Assembly (NCBI RefSeq): GCF_013402815.2
Contig: NZ_CP058601.1
Span: 4,278,001-4,342,000, forward strand
Direction of reading: 5' to 3'
Length of the DNA: 64,000 bases
Source: Natrinema halophilum
GTDB taxonomy: Archaea > Halobacteriota > Halobacteria > Halobacteriales > Natrialbaceae
Both the position numbers and the translations under genes were made by a program. Under the pieces are notes generated by a model that saw nothing but the letters and a program-made list of their open reading frames with translations, did not search any database and was not told the origin of the DNA. This document shows, piece after piece, positions 17,255-28,182 of this stretch (positions are counted from its first letter, which is position 1; each line of letters begins with the position of its first letter).

Positions 17255-17623
17255 ATGGGAGAAATATACCGAGAACTGGGGTTCGATGCACTCCTTGCTA
17301 TCGCAAGCGGACTCACACTCGCGGCATACATGTTGGGAGTCATCTTAGACCCGCTACCTGCAGCAACTGTCGGTTTCTTTCTCGTTGTGGTGGGAGTGAT
17401 GACGCTGGTCCCGCGCCAGGCACGTGCAACGGCAGTAGCACTCGGATCTGTAGCTGTTGGATTCGCAGGGATCGTCATTCCACGCGCGGTCACCTCACTC
17501 GTCACAGCTCCTGTCGCCAATGACCTCGTGGTCACGCTCATCGGGAGTGGCCTGGTATTGCTTCTCGCTTTCGCGCTTCTGCGGCTGACAGCATTTCACC
17601 CTCAGAACGAAAACCCAGCGTAA
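17255..17623 (+). CDS. Small membrane protein, four helices (122 aa)
   Basis: MGEIYRELGFDALLAIASGL begins a protein made almost entirely of hydrophobic segments: ALLAIASGLTLAAYMLGVIL, TVGFFLVVVGVMTLV, AVALGSVAVGFAGIVI, and VTLIGSGLVLLLAFALL. Topology suggests four membrane helices with short loops. No family motif seen. It stands alone with its own TATA box. Confidence 0.7.
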   Translation: MGEIYRELGFDALLAIASGLTLAAYMLGVILDPLPAATVGFFLVVVGVMTLVPRQARATAVALGSVAVGFAGIVIPRAVTSLVTAPVANDLVVTLIGSGLVLLLAFALLRLTAFHPQNENPA

Positions 17624-17868
17624 GCTGCGATTGAGGGTTTCAACAAGGCCGACTCCTCGAATCGGATTTTGTCCGTCTCCACGAGATTCTCCGGCCGTCT
17701 GGTTCGATAGAACGGGGTGGAAACGGATACGTATTCGACGAAGACGAACGAGAGACGGCAGCGATCGATCGGATGATCTGTCGTCGGTTGATTCGTCCGG
17801 GCCGCCTCTTTCGACCGCTGCCCTGATCCGTCCGCTCCGGCTCTTTCAGCCGACTGGCTGAGCCGACC

Positions 17869-17889
17869 GCCCACGAGTACTCCGTGGGC
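17869..17889. terminator. Hairpin downstream of the aTrm56 gene
   Basis: GCCCACG (17869-17875) pairs with CGTGGGC (17883-17889) around a 7-nt loop, directly 3' of the methyltransferase stop. A second stem CAGCC/GGCTG lies at about 17848-17861. No long T-run follows, so termination is inferred from position. Confidence 0.4.
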
Positions 17890-17890
17890 G

Positions 17891-18442
17891 CTATTCTTCG
17901 TCGTCTACCGACTCGACGCGCTTGCCCGTTTCCATCGGGGTCACGCGCCGATCAGCGTCAACCCATTCTTGCTCGAGTTCCCGACCCTCGAATAGCCGGT
18001 CGAGGAAAACGGCGAGACCGGCCACTTCTGAGTGGGGCTGGTTGGTGACGCCGACGTTCCAGTCGGCTTCTTCGTAGACGTCGAACGACACTTTTTCCGA
18101 GCCGACGACGAGCAAGAGTGCGTCGCCCGCGGATTCGTGGGCCGCCCGGATGTCCGCTTCGACGTCCTGGACGCGCTCGCCGTACATCGTGAGGTGGACG
18201 ACTCGGCCCTCCCAATCGCGGATGTCGCCGAGCGGGGAGTCGGTGAGCTCGGCCGCGAAGGGGCCGCCGAACCGGTCGGTGATGTCCGCGACCGTCTCGA
18301 GCGACTGGCCGGCGTTGTCGGGAAAGAGAACGCGGTCGGCACCCAGCGCTCGAGCGGTCAACCCGACGTGGGTCGTCATCCGATCGTCCCGACCGGGGCG
18401 GTGGCCGAGTCGGAGAACGGCGACCTCGCTATCCTCGTGCAT
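17891..18442 (-). CDS. trm56: tRNA (cytidine(56)-2'-O)-methyltransferase (aTrm56)
   Basis: 183 residues from the ATG at 18440-18442 (a GTG twelve bases upstream is possible). The SPOUT fold is seen in VAVLRLGHRPGRDDRMTTHV, LTARALGADRVLFPD, and the knot region LLLVVGSEKVSFDVYEEADW followed by NVGVTNQPHSEVAGLAVFLD. aTrm56 methylates the ribose of C56 in the T-loop of archaeal tRNAs, replacing the C/D guide RNP used in some archaea. The family call is strong from HSEVAGLA and VGSEKV. Only a hairpin is seen downstream. Confidence 0.9.
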   Translation of the reverse strand: MHEDSEVAVLRLGHRPGRDDRMTTHVGLTARALGADRVLFPDNAGQSLETVADITDRFGGPFAAELTDSPLGDIRDWEGRVVHLTMYGERVQDVEADIRAAHESAGDALLLVVGSEKVSFDVYEEADWNVGVTNQPHSEVAGLAVFLDRLFEGRELEQEWVDADRRVTPMETGKRVESVDDEE

Positions 18443-18544
18443 GCCCTGTTCCACTCTCTGACGAGGTTAGGTGGTTTCGTTTTCGGCGTGTTGTTCTCGG
18501 AACGCACCCGTCGGGAGCACAGCCACTCGCAGCGACCTACCGCG

Positions 18545-19195
18545 TTATCGCACGCGTCTCCCCTTCGCTTCCGGGCCTGACAGAAACCATTTGAGCACCG
18601 TCGCCTGCCCGCGACGGAGAATCGTACTCGCGGTCGACTTGTCGACGTCGACTGTGTCGGCGAGGTCCGCGAGCGTACACTCCCGCGGAACTTCGAAGTA
18701 GCCCTCGCGTATGGCGGCTTCGAGGACCTCCCGCTGGCGATCGGTCAACAGCGATTCCGTCTCCGTCGTGGTGATCACCGACTGCAGTTCGTACGCGACG
18801 TCCGCCGTCTCCAGTACCGTCTGGAGGCGCTCGAGTTCCTCGCGCGTTCCGGTCAGGTCGAATGTAAACCAGCCGTTCCGGGCGACGATTGGGAACTCGA
18901 TGGGGAGCGACGAGGTATCGACGAACTCGTACAGGTTCGTATCTGACACCTCGTACTTGCCGAGCGCGCGTCTGCCGGCCGATTCGAGCAATTCGAAACG
19001 GGCGATCGCCGGATGAGCGCGCATCGCGTCGACGCAGGCGTCGGCTTCGTCGGCGACGATTTCGCCGAGTTCGATCGCTTTCCCCTCCAACCGATAGCCG
19101 GCCAGGAGTTTGAAGCTCGCATCGGGAAACGCCTCCGAAACCTCCCTCACCCACACGCCGTCCGGCAGACGGATACGAAACTGCGCGCGGATCAT
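18545..19195 (-). CDS. HTH-10 (Bat-like) transcriptional regulator
   Basis: 216 residues from the ATG at 19193-19195. The N-terminal domain starts MIRAQFRIRLPDGVWVREVS. The C-terminal HTH-10 domain is LLTDRQREVLEAAIREGYFE, then PRECTLADLADTVDVDKSTASTILRR, where STASTILRR is the recognition helix. It is divergent from the DUF4188 gene at 19325, which it may regulate (inference). Its upstream open extension to 19618 is not coding. Confidence 0.87.
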   Translation of the reverse strand: MIRAQFRIRLPDGVWVREVSEAFPDASFKLLAGYRLEGKAIELGEIVADEADACVDAMRAHPAIARFELLESAGRRALGKYEVSDTNLYEFVDTSSLPIEFPIVARNGWFTFDLTGTREELERLQTVLETADVAYELQSVITTTETESLLTDRQREVLEAAIREGYFEVPRECTLADLADTVDVDKSTASTILRRGQATVLKWFLSGPEAKGRRVR

Positions 19196-19324
19196 CGTCG
19201 ATCCTCGATGACGGTCGGCAGTCGGTCTACGGTCGGCTCGTACCGGTCTGCGACGACCGGATATCGGACGGCGGGAGTCGACACCAACATGTTGGGGCAA
19301 TCGGCAAGCAGGAACGCCACGAGT

Positions 19325-19891
19325 ATGAGTGTGATGACGGAACGGGACGACGCTACTGAGGACGTGATCGAACGGAGAGTCACCGCCGAACGCGACGAGG
19401 AGTTCGTCGTCTTCCACATCGGAATGCGAATTAACGCGTTCTGGAAGGTTCATCGATGGCTCCCGCTGCTGTTGCTCGCTCCTCGGCTGGTTCGTGAGTT
19501 GCTCGGTGATACGGAATCCGGCCTCCTCGAGAGTCGAACGGTGGTGGGCCCCGGCATCAGGAACGTCGCCTTCGTCCAGTACTGGGAATCGTTCGATGCC
19601 CTCCGGGCGTATGCCCACGACGGCGACCGGTTACACGTCCCCGCCTGGCAGAAGTACTACGAGAACGGAACCAAAGAGGACCCCGCCGTCGGCATCTGGC
19701 ACGAAACCTATCTCGTGGACGCCGACGGATACGAGACCGTGTACAATAATATGCCAGCACAGGGACTCGCGGCGTGTGACGGGACGGAGGTGGTGCCGGC
19801 GACGGACGGTCGAGAGACCGCGGCCGACCGACTGGAACGCGCTGGCGAGGCAGATACGTCCGTCGACGCGGTATCCGACACCGAACAATAA
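19325..19891 (+). CDS. DUF4188 family protein (monooxygenase-like fold)
   Basis: 188 residues from the ATG at 19325. Characteristic segments: DEEFVVFHIGMRINAFWKVH, RWLPLLLLAPRLVREL, then FVQYWESFDALRAYAHD and FVWHETY-like AVGIWHETYLVDADGYETVY. DUF4188 proteins belong to the dimeric alpha-beta barrel group of small monooxygenases; the actual reaction is unknown. It is divergent from an HTH-10 regulator, a frequent arrangement for DUF4188, and precedes a cupin by 25 bp. Confidence 0.85.
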   Translation: MSVMTERDDATEDVIERRVTAERDEEFVVFHIGMRINAFWKVHRWLPLLLLAPRLVRELLGDTESGLLESRTVVGPGIRNVAFVQYWESFDALRAYAHDGDRLHVPAWQKYYENGTKEDPAVGIWHETYLVDADGYETVYNNMPAQGLAACDGTEVVPATDGRETAADRLERAGEADTSVDAVSDTEQ

Positions 19892-19916
19892 ACAACCGGC
19901 GCGAGTGAGAGGCGGT

Positions 19917-20393
19917 ATGGAAAAGGTAAACGAGTCGACCGTCGACTGGAAAGCGTACGACCGCGAGGAAACTGTCTTCCGGCGAAAGGAACTTTCGAGC
20001 GCCGTCGATGCCTCGGACCTCGGTTGCAGCCTGTACGAACTCCCGGCGGGAATGCGGTCGTGGCCGTACCACTATCACACGGCAAACGAGGAGGCGATCT
20101 ACGTACTGGAAGGTGACGGACAGCTGAAAACTGCTGACGGCCTCGAGTCGCTGACGGCCGGCGACTTCGTGACCCTGCCGGCAGACGAAAGCGGCGGTCA
20201 TCGGATCATCAACGACGGCGACGAGCCGCTCCGGTATCTGATGATGTCGACGATGAACGAGCCGGACGTCACCATCTATCCCGAGATGAACAAGTTCGGC
20301 GTCTACGTCGGCTCACCCCCGGGTGGTCGCGACGAACGGACGTTCGAGGGATACTACCGGATCGACGACGAGACGGAATACTGGGACGAGTAA
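19917..20393 (+). CDS. Cupin domain protein
   Basis: 158 residues. The metal-site motif is YHYHTANEEAIYVLEGDGQL (residues about 50-69), with G-x5-H-x-H-type ligands and a following Glu, and the second cupin motif is GDFVTLPADESGGHRIINDG with a late His. The whole resembles sugar- or small-molecule-binding mono-cupins with unknown activity. It follows the DUF4188 gene closely on the same strand and is probably co-transcribed with it. Confidence 0.85.
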   Translation: MEKVNESTVDWKAYDREETVFRRKELSSAVDASDLGCSLYELPAGMRSWPYHYHTANEEAIYVLEGDGQLKTADGLESLTAGDFVTLPADESGGHRIINDGDEPLRYLMMSTMNEPDVTIYPEMNKFGVYVGSPPGGRDERTFEGYYRIDDETEYWDE

Positions 20394-20493
20394 GCGGACG
20401 AGGACGGACTCGAACGATCCCTCCGACAAGCTTTTTCGAAACCCTGCGGAACAGTCTCACCATGGTCGACTCCGGGAGCCGGGTGACGGTTCG

Positions 20494-20715
20494 ATGACGG
20501 GGCTTCGCGAGTGGCTCGAGACCGCCCGCGAGGAACGGTGGGGGATTCTGACCGATCTGGCGTTCGCTGTCGTCTGGGTGACAGCGGTCGATCTCGTCTT
20601 CCGGGTCCTCGACGGGCCGACGTGGGCGTACTACATGTTCATGCTCGCGGGAATCGCGGCCTATTTCGGCCTGATCTGGAGTTTCAAACTCGCGACCGGT
20701 CAACAGGATCGGTAG
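20494..20715 (+). CDS. Small membrane protein (73 aa)
   Basis: MTGLREWLETAREERWGILT leads into two hydrophobic helices, LAFAVVWVTAVDLVFRVL and YYMFMLAGIAAYFGLIW, and a short polar tail. A conserved small haloarchaeal membrane protein by appearance; function unknown. The TATA-like CAAGCTTTTTCG lies about 60 bp upstream. Confidence 0.65.
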   Translation: MTGLREWLETAREERWGILTDLAFAVVWVTAVDLVFRVLDGPTWAYYMFMLAGIAAYFGLIWSFKLATGQQDR

Positions 20716-20789
20716 CGCTCGGTCGTCCGTCGACCGGGCCGGTGTGGACGGTTTCACAACCGGAAAAATGCCGTCGTCTCCGCAATCCG

Positions 20790-21251
20790 CTAGTCGGTAT
20801 CCTCGACGTCGACGACGAGGACCGGAACGTGCGTCGATCGAAGCGTCCGTTCGGTGACGCTGCCGAGCAATGCTCGTCTGATCCCCGAGCGACCGTGCGA
20901 CCCCATGACGACGAGGTCGACGTCCTGATCGTCGATGTAATTCGCGATCAGCGAGTGCGGTTTCCCCGCCGAAACGTGCTCGACGGTCTCGAGGCCGCGG
21001 TCTCGAGCGCGGTCGGCGACGTAGCCGGTCGCTCGATCGGCCCGCTCGCGGACCTCCTCCATCTCGCCGTACCGGCCCTGTTCGATGCGGTCGAGTTGTT
21101 CGCCGCCGAGGCTGAGGCTCATCGAATCGGTGTCGACGACGTACAGGGCGTGTACGGTCGCCCCGTACTGCTCGGCGAGATCGAGCGCGTGTTCGACGGC
21201 CGCTTCGGCCGTATCGCTGCCGTCCGTGGGAACGAGTATCTGGTCGTACAT
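20790..21251 (-). CDS. Universal stress protein (UspA family)
   Basis: 153 residues. It opens MYDQILVPTDGSDTAEAAVE and carries the ATP-binding signature VVMGSHGRSGIRRALLGSVT (G-x2-G-x9-G-S/T). It follows the symporter gene by two bases and is almost certainly co-transcribed with it. In haloarchaea many transporter operons end with a UspA, thought to act as an ATP-dependent modulator; that role is inferred here from position. Confidence 0.9.
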   Translation of the reverse strand: MYDQILVPTDGSDTAEAAVEHALDLAEQYGATVHALYVVDTDSMSLSLGGEQLDRIEQGRYGEMEEVRERADRATGYVADRARDRGLETVEHVSAGKPHSLIANYIDDQDVDLVVMGSHGRSGIRRALLGSVTERTLRSTHVPVLVVDVEDTD

Positions 21252-21253
21252 TG

Positions 21254-22936
21254 TTAGTCTCCCGAAGGGGTCTCGCCCCCGTCGGTGACGACGTCTTCGG
21301 CGGTTTGCTGGCGAGTCATGGGTTCGGGGCTGTGACACTGGCGGACGATCTTTTTCGTCTCCATATCCGGCTCGTCGGTCGCCATCGACACGACGATAGT
21401 GACGGCGAACACGACCGGGACCGCGATTAGTGCGGAGCCGATCGCGGGTACCCATTGGGCGAGCACCGGAACGTACGGGCCTTCGGCACCAGTGTACGTC
21501 GGCATCACTTCGTTTATCATCGGAATCGTCCAGATGGTCAGTCCGGTGAGCATGCCGGCGAGCGCGCCCTGCCGATTGGTGTTTTCCCACCACATTCCGA
21601 GGAAGAACATCGGGAAGAGCACGGAACCGGCAAGCGAGAACGCATAGGACACCAGCGCAGCGATGGGTGCCGCCGGGTTGAGCGCGGCCACCGTCGTCAG
21701 CACGCCCAGTGCGACGATGCTCAGACGCCCGACCAGCACCTGCTGGCGCTGGGTCGCGTCGGGGTTGATGATATTCGTGTAGATGTCGTGAGATATCGCC
21801 GACGAACCGGCGATGAACAGCCCGGCGACCGTCGCGATCGCCGCGGCGATACCGCCAGCGGCGACGAGGCCGACGAACCACTGTGGAAGTTCCGCCAACT
21901 GCGCCGCGAGGACGACGATGACGTCACCGGCGGCGCTGCTCATCCCGGGATCGCCGTAGACCGCACCGACGTTCTCCGAAAAGAGATCGGTGCCGAACGC
22001 GGCGAACGCGGGGGCGCTCCAGTACAGCAGGCAGATGAAGAACAGCCCCCAGACCGTCGACCAACGGGCGGTCCGCTCGCTCTCGACCGTGTAGAACCGA
22101 ACCAGCACGTGCGGGAGTCCGCACGTGCCGACGATCAACGAGAAACACGTCGCGATCCACAGATAGTAGCTCCCGCTCGTGAAGGGTTCGCTGAACTCGT
22201 TGCCGAGTTGGCTGATCAGCGCTCCGTACTCGAGTTGCGGAAGCACCGTCGAGTACCCCTGCGTGAAGCCGACGACGTAGAGGCCGACGATGAACGCGGT
22301 GATGAGGATGACGTACTGGACGGCCATGTTCTTCGTCGCGCCCAGCATCCCCGAGATAGTGAGGTACCCGACCGTGATTGCCATCATGAACACGACCATC
22401 GACTGGTAGCCGGATAACCCGGGTAGCCCGATGTCGCCGAAGATGTAGAGGCCGACCAGACCCATGCCTCGAGCCTGTCCGATCGAGTAGACGAACCCGA
22501 TGAGGAAGGTGGTAACCGCGGCGATCGCACGTGCAGCGTCAGAATTGAAGCGGTCGCCGACGAAATCCGGTGCGGTGTACTTCCCGAACCGGCGTAGCTG
22601 TGCGGCCAGAAAGATTAACAAAATGAAATAGCCCGTCGTCCAACCGACGACGAACGCCAGGCCATAGAAGCCAGACAGTGCGATCAGCGCCGCCATCCCG
22701 AGGTAGGATGCGGCGGACATCCAGTTTGCGCCGATCGCCATTCCGTTCTCGACGTTTCCGATGGATCGGCCGGCGACCCACATGTCCTCGGTATCGGCAA
22801 CGCGGAAGACGAAACCGATCGCGAGGAACAGGAGCAACATCGAAAGGACCAGGATGGCTGGGCCGATCTTGAACGAAACGTTCAGTCCCTCCGGGAGGAG
22901 CCCGCTCTGCAAGACGACGCTTGCAGCCCCGGTCAT
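21254..22936 (-). CDS. Sodium:solute symporter, large subunit (acetate/carboxylate type)
   Basis: 560 residues, about 13 membrane helices, of the SSS family. Recognisable parts are VADTEDMWVAGRSIGNVENG near the N-terminus, ANWMSAASYLGMAAL, GLPHVLVRFYTVES and SSAISHDIYTNII. It matches the VC2705/ActP-like subgroup, which pairs with a small DUF4212 subunit, and that partner is encoded just upstream with a 4-bp overlap. The ActP-like features and the adjacent acetyl-CoA synthetase suggest acetate or another short acid as substrate; that is inference. Sodium coupling is a family property. Confidence 0.9.
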   Translation of the reverse strand: MTGAASVVLQSGLLPEGLNVSFKIGPAILVLSMLLLFLAIGFVFRVADTEDMWVAGRSIGNVENGMAIGANWMSAASYLGMAALIALSGFYGLAFVVGWTTGYFILLIFLAAQLRRFGKYTAPDFVGDRFNSDAARAIAAVTTFLIGFVYSIGQARGMGLVGLYIFGDIGLPGLSGYQSMVVFMMAITVGYLTISGMLGATKNMAVQYVILITAFIVGLYVVGFTQGYSTVLPQLEYGALISQLGNEFSEPFTSGSYYLWIATCFSLIVGTCGLPHVLVRFYTVESERTARWSTVWGLFFICLLYWSAPAFAAFGTDLFSENVGAVYGDPGMSSAAGDVIVVLAAQLAELPQWFVGLVAAGGIAAAIATVAGLFIAGSSAISHDIYTNIINPDATQRQQVLVGRLSIVALGVLTTVAALNPAAPIAALVSYAFSLAGSVLFPMFFLGMWWENTNRQGALAGMLTGLTIWTIPMINEVMPTYTGAEGPYVPVLAQWVPAIGSALIAVPVVFAVTIVVSMATDEPDMETKKIVRQCHSPEPMTRQQTAEDVVTDGGETPSGD

Positions 22937-23394
22937 TCGTCGTCACCTCCTCCAGTCTGGTGCCCGCCGTCGGTCACCGCAGCTTCGCCACCGCGGCCGG
23001 TTTCCTCGGTGGTCGAGTGCTCGATACCGTACTTCCGGTCGAGCGCATCTCGCTTCCGTGCGTACCAAAACGAGAGGATCAGTGCGCCGGTCGGCGCACC
23101 GATTGCGACGAGGAAATAGTGCAGCGGAAAGCCGAATCCCGGAACCTGGCTCGTCATGACGCCGGGTGCGAATCGCGTCAGCGTCACCGGACCGAAGACG
23201 ATGACGAACCAGATCGCGAAGCCGGTCCAGACCACGCGGAGATGGTCGCGCATGAACAGCGTACTCGGCTTCAGCAGGTTTACCTCCGCGTTGAGATAGT
23301 CGGTGTTTCGGTGGGCCTGGCCGGGTTTTCCGGCAACGCCACCGTCAGTTGCGGCTCGTTCGGCAGTCGAATCATGGTTGTTATTGTCTGGCAT
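22933..23394 (-). CDS. DUF4212 small subunit of the sodium/solute symporter
   Basis: 153 residues with two membrane helices, VVWTGFAIWFVIVFGPVTL and FPLHYFLVAIGAPTGALILS, joined by the family motif RFAPGVMTSQVPGFGFPLHY, and a C-terminal YARKRDALDRKYGIE. It overlaps the large-subunit gene by four bases (ATGA). The long polar, Gly-rich N- and C-terminal tails are extra to the core. It probably assembles with the large subunit in the membrane. Confidence 0.9.
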   Translation of the reverse strand: MPDNNNHDSTAERAATDGGVAGKPGQAHRNTDYLNAEVNLLKPSTLFMRDHLRVVWTGFAIWFVIVFGPVTLTRFAPGVMTSQVPGFGFPLHYFLVAIGAPTGALILSFWYARKRDALDRKYGIEHSTTEETGRGGEAAVTDGGHQTGGGDDE

Positions 23395-23447
23395 ATGATC
23401 GTAAATTGCGTGTTATGGTGCGTGTGTCCTCGAAAATCGGATGTTTG

Positions 23448-25424
<1,977 letters not shown>

Positions 25425-25710
25425 GGTACACTCCCTCAATCAACAACGATCATAGTAAAGGCGGCCTCTAGCTGTGCAAAATCGACCCGCTATTTGTGGA
25501 TCCGCGTTGGAGTTACTGACTACGATCCGACCTGAACGAGGTTCGTTTCACCGGGAAAATACAGAACACAATCGCCCATCATCGTTCGGTACTGATCGGT
25601 CCGTGTCGGATCGGAATTCTCACGGGGAACAGAATGGCTGTCTAGAGATTTAGGATCGAATCGTTCATCCGAAGGCACCGATCGGCTCCTGATTGCCCGC
25701 CGTCACCCAG

Positions 25711-25856
25711 TGGTCGCGAGTTACCTGTTCAATTCCTGCCTGTGGTCGCGAGTTACCTGTTCAATTCCTGCCTGTGGTCGCGAGTTACCTGTTCAATTCC
25801 TGCCTGTGGTCGCGAGTTACCTGTTCAATTCCTGCCTGTGGTCGCGAGTTACCTGT
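25711..25856. repeat. 32-bp tandem repeat, four and a half copies
   Basis: The unit begins TGGTCGCGAGTTACCTGTTC. Copies start at 25711, 25743, 25775 and 25807, identical over 32 bp, with an 18-bp partial fifth copy at 25839-25856. There are no spacers. The last partial copy contains the stop codon (25849-25851) of the Bat-like gene, so the array consists of duplications of that gene's 3' end. It is a minisatellite and not a CRISPR array. Confidence 0.95.
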
Positions 25857-28059
25857 CCGGTTCGTCGAAGAACGTCCGAAGCAATTCGTGCTGGCCTTTC
25901 CGCAGGTGGTTGTGCAACGTCGGCGAGGAAACGCCCATCGCGTCGGCAACTTCCTCGGCGGTGCTTTCACGGGGCCAATCGTAGTACCCTCCGAAGTAGG
26001 CCGCCCGGAGCGCCGCCTCCTGACGATCCGTCAGCCGATCTTCGAGGCCCTCCCGGAACTCGCGAGCCGTCTGGACGGTTCGTTCGACTTCGCGTTTCCC
26101 GACCAGTTTCGAGTCGGGAAACGCTGCGCGGAGGCCATCGACGATCGTTCGGAGATCTGCGTCGGCCGCGCAGTCACCGGTGATCGTCGCCGCCCCACCC
26201 TCGAAAACCGCTCCGTGAACGGTAACGCCGTACTCGCTCAAGGTGACGACCGGACAGGAGCCATCGACGATGAACTCGACGCGCCAGCCGTCCTCGTGCG
26301 TCTCGACGAGACGGCAGTCCTCGATCCCCGGATCGGCCTCGGCGAGTACGAAGACGTCCGCCGGCGATGCCCCCTCGAGGCGAACGTAATAGAGCCGCGT
26401 CGATTCCCCGATCGGGACCAGCGAATCGAGCTCGAATCGGCAGTCGAATTGCCCCGAGGCGTCGACGAGGAACGATCGGTCGTCGCGACACGTAACCTCG
26501 AGTTCGGTCACCCGATCCGATAACAGAAGGTTTCGCCGACGAATGGCGGCGATCGCGTAGCCGATCTGGTGGCCGATCGTCTCGAGCCAGCCTCGCTCGT
26601 CGTCTTCGAACGCAGCCTGACGCTCGGTCGCGACCGAAAGCGTCCCGTAAACGGTATCGCCGTAGGCCAGGGATACCCGTGCGACGGCTCCCTCGAACGA
26701 CTCGCCGTCGATCGTCGCCGTGACGTCGTCCGCAACGATGACCGATCGGTCTTCTGTGCCGACGGGATCAGACGGCCGCAGGTCATCGCCGACGGACGAT
26801 TCGTCCTCGCGCCATTTGTCGGGTACGACCTGCTCGACCACGTCCGGCTCGATCCCGCCTGACGCGCGCCATTCTCGACGGTGGTCCGCCACTGTCGCCC
26901 GGTCGATCCAGGCGAAGTCGTAGGCACGACCGTCGGCGAGCGCCGCACACGTCGTCGTCTCGACTTCCTCGTGATCGGTCGACTCGAGCAGCGCGTGGGT
27001 GACGTCTCGATGGCACCGAGCGACCGCGTACAGTTCTGCGAGTTCGGCACGGCGCTCGCGCGCAGCCTCGAGTTCGTCGTGGGCGGCCGTGACGTCGCGC
27101 ACGAAGACGGCAAAGCCCCTGTGGCGTCCCCGGTCGTCTCGAAGCGGCGAGACGACTTCGGTCGCGCGAAACAGCGAACCGTCCTTGTGGACGCGCCAGC
27201 CGTCGGTTTCCATGCCTGACTCCTCGAGAGCCGTCGAGAGGGTCCGTTCGGGTTCACTCTTCTCGACGGCGTCGTCGGGATAAAAAGCCGAAACGTGCGT
27301 CCCGACGATCTCTCCGGCTCTGTAGCCGAACATTGCGGCCGCGCTACGGTTCCAGCGTTCGACGTAGCCGTCCTCGTCGAGACGAACCAGCCCGTACCGG
27401 TCGCTCGCGGCGAGCAACAGTCGGACGACGCTGTCGTCACTCACCGCGGGACCGGACTGTGGGATACCAGATCGGGGGCCGGACGGCCGCTCGACGGCGT
27501 CGAACGCGTCGACTATCTCGGCGTCCGACGGTTCCGGCAGATAGGGCTCGAGAGCTTCGAAACTCTGCCAGCCGCCCGCCGTCTTGACAACACGGGGGTT
27601 GACGTCGTGTTCGATCAGGGCCGTGTGGGCGAAATACTGTCGGAGGTCGCTCGTAGAGACGTCCGCAAGGTTCGGATCTCCGATCAGTTCGCTCGCGCGT
27701 TCGGCGACGTCCGAGACGAGCATCTGGAGCCGGCGGGCCGTAACGGTGAAAATCCGATCGTCGCGCGTGAGGTCGTTACTGCGGGCGTACCGCCGCAGCT
27801 CGCGTTCGACGCGAGTCGGAAGGTACGCGGTTCGGTCGCGCCCGGCATCATCGTCCGGCACCCGCACCAGATATCGGGGCGGATCGATCCGCACCTGTTC
27901 GATGTCGTCGATCGTGAGTCGCGTCAGCTCTGCCGGTCGGAGCCCCACGTCACCACAGAGACGAAGCACCAGCGCCTCGCGGTAGGTCCCGGCGGCATCG
28001 AGGAACGTTTCGAACTCCTGTCGCGTCAGCACCGACGCCTCGGGCTCCTCGAGACTCAT
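25849..28059 (-). CDS. bat: Large Bat-type sensor/regulator: recombinase-like domain, PAS, GAF, HTH-10
   Basis: 736 residues in four parts. Residues 1-180 resemble a tyrosine recombinase catalytic domain: R41 in GDVGLRPAELTRL, then STSDLRQYFAHTAL with R139 but Ser136 in place of the catalytic His, W164 in GGWQ and Y173 in ALEPYL. Residues about 210-335 are a PAS domain (RWNRSAAAMFGYRAGEIVG). Residues about 340-500 are a GAF domain with several Cys. The end is the Bat linker and HTH-10 (LTDRQEAALRAAYFGGYYDW, then GVSSPTLHNHLRKG). Such Bat proteins respond to light or redox. Between two acs genes, this one probably controls acetate metabolism (inference). Confidence 0.9.
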   Translation of the reverse strand: MSLEEPEASVLTRQEFETFLDAAGTYREALVLRLCGDVGLRPAELTRLTIDDIEQVRIDPPRYLVRVPDDDAGRDRTAYLPTRVERELRRYARSNDLTRDDRIFTVTARRLQMLVSDVAERASELIGDPNLADVSTSDLRQYFAHTALIEHDVNPRVVKTAGGWQSFEALEPYLPEPSDAEIVDAFDAVERPSGPRSGIPQSGPAVSDDSVVRLLLAASDRYGLVRLDEDGYVERWNRSAAAMFGYRAGEIVGTHVSAFYPDDAVEKSEPERTLSTALEESGMETDGWRVHKDGSLFRATEVVSPLRDDRGRHRGFAVFVRDVTAAHDELEAARERRAELAELYAVARCHRDVTHALLESTDHEEVETTTCAALADGRAYDFAWIDRATVADHRREWRASGGIEPDVVEQVVPDKWREDESSVGDDLRPSDPVGTEDRSVIVADDVTATIDGESFEGAVARVSLAYGDTVYGTLSVATERQAAFEDDERGWLETIGHQIGYAIAAIRRRNLLLSDRVTELEVTCRDDRSFLVDASGQFDCRFELDSLVPIGESTRLYYVRLEGASPADVFVLAEADPGIEDCRLVETHEDGWRVEFIVDGSCPVVTLSEYGVTVHGAVFEGGAATITGDCAADADLRTIVDGLRAAFPDSKLVGKREVERTVQTAREFREGLEDRLTDRQEAALRAAYFGGYYDWPRESTAEEVADAMGVSSPTLHNHLRKGQHELLRTFFDEPDR

Positions 28060-28182
28060 GGTTCGCTCGTTCTGGAGACGCGAACATAACTGTATCGTCT
28101 GTGGCCGCGTTCTATGGCGAATAAGTAGGTTGGCCGCATCTCCACCCCTAACGTCCGTTTCGCGATAGTAGGAAAAGCGAAA

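Noticed and set aside
25711-25838. tRNA T-arm-like sequence GTTCAATTCCTGCC in each repeat
   Set aside because: The flanking bases do not form the 5-bp T stem and no acceptor or anticodon arm is present.
25711-25856. CRISPR array
   Set aside because: The 32-bp units are directly adjacent with no unique spacers, and no cas genes are near. It is a tandem minisatellite.
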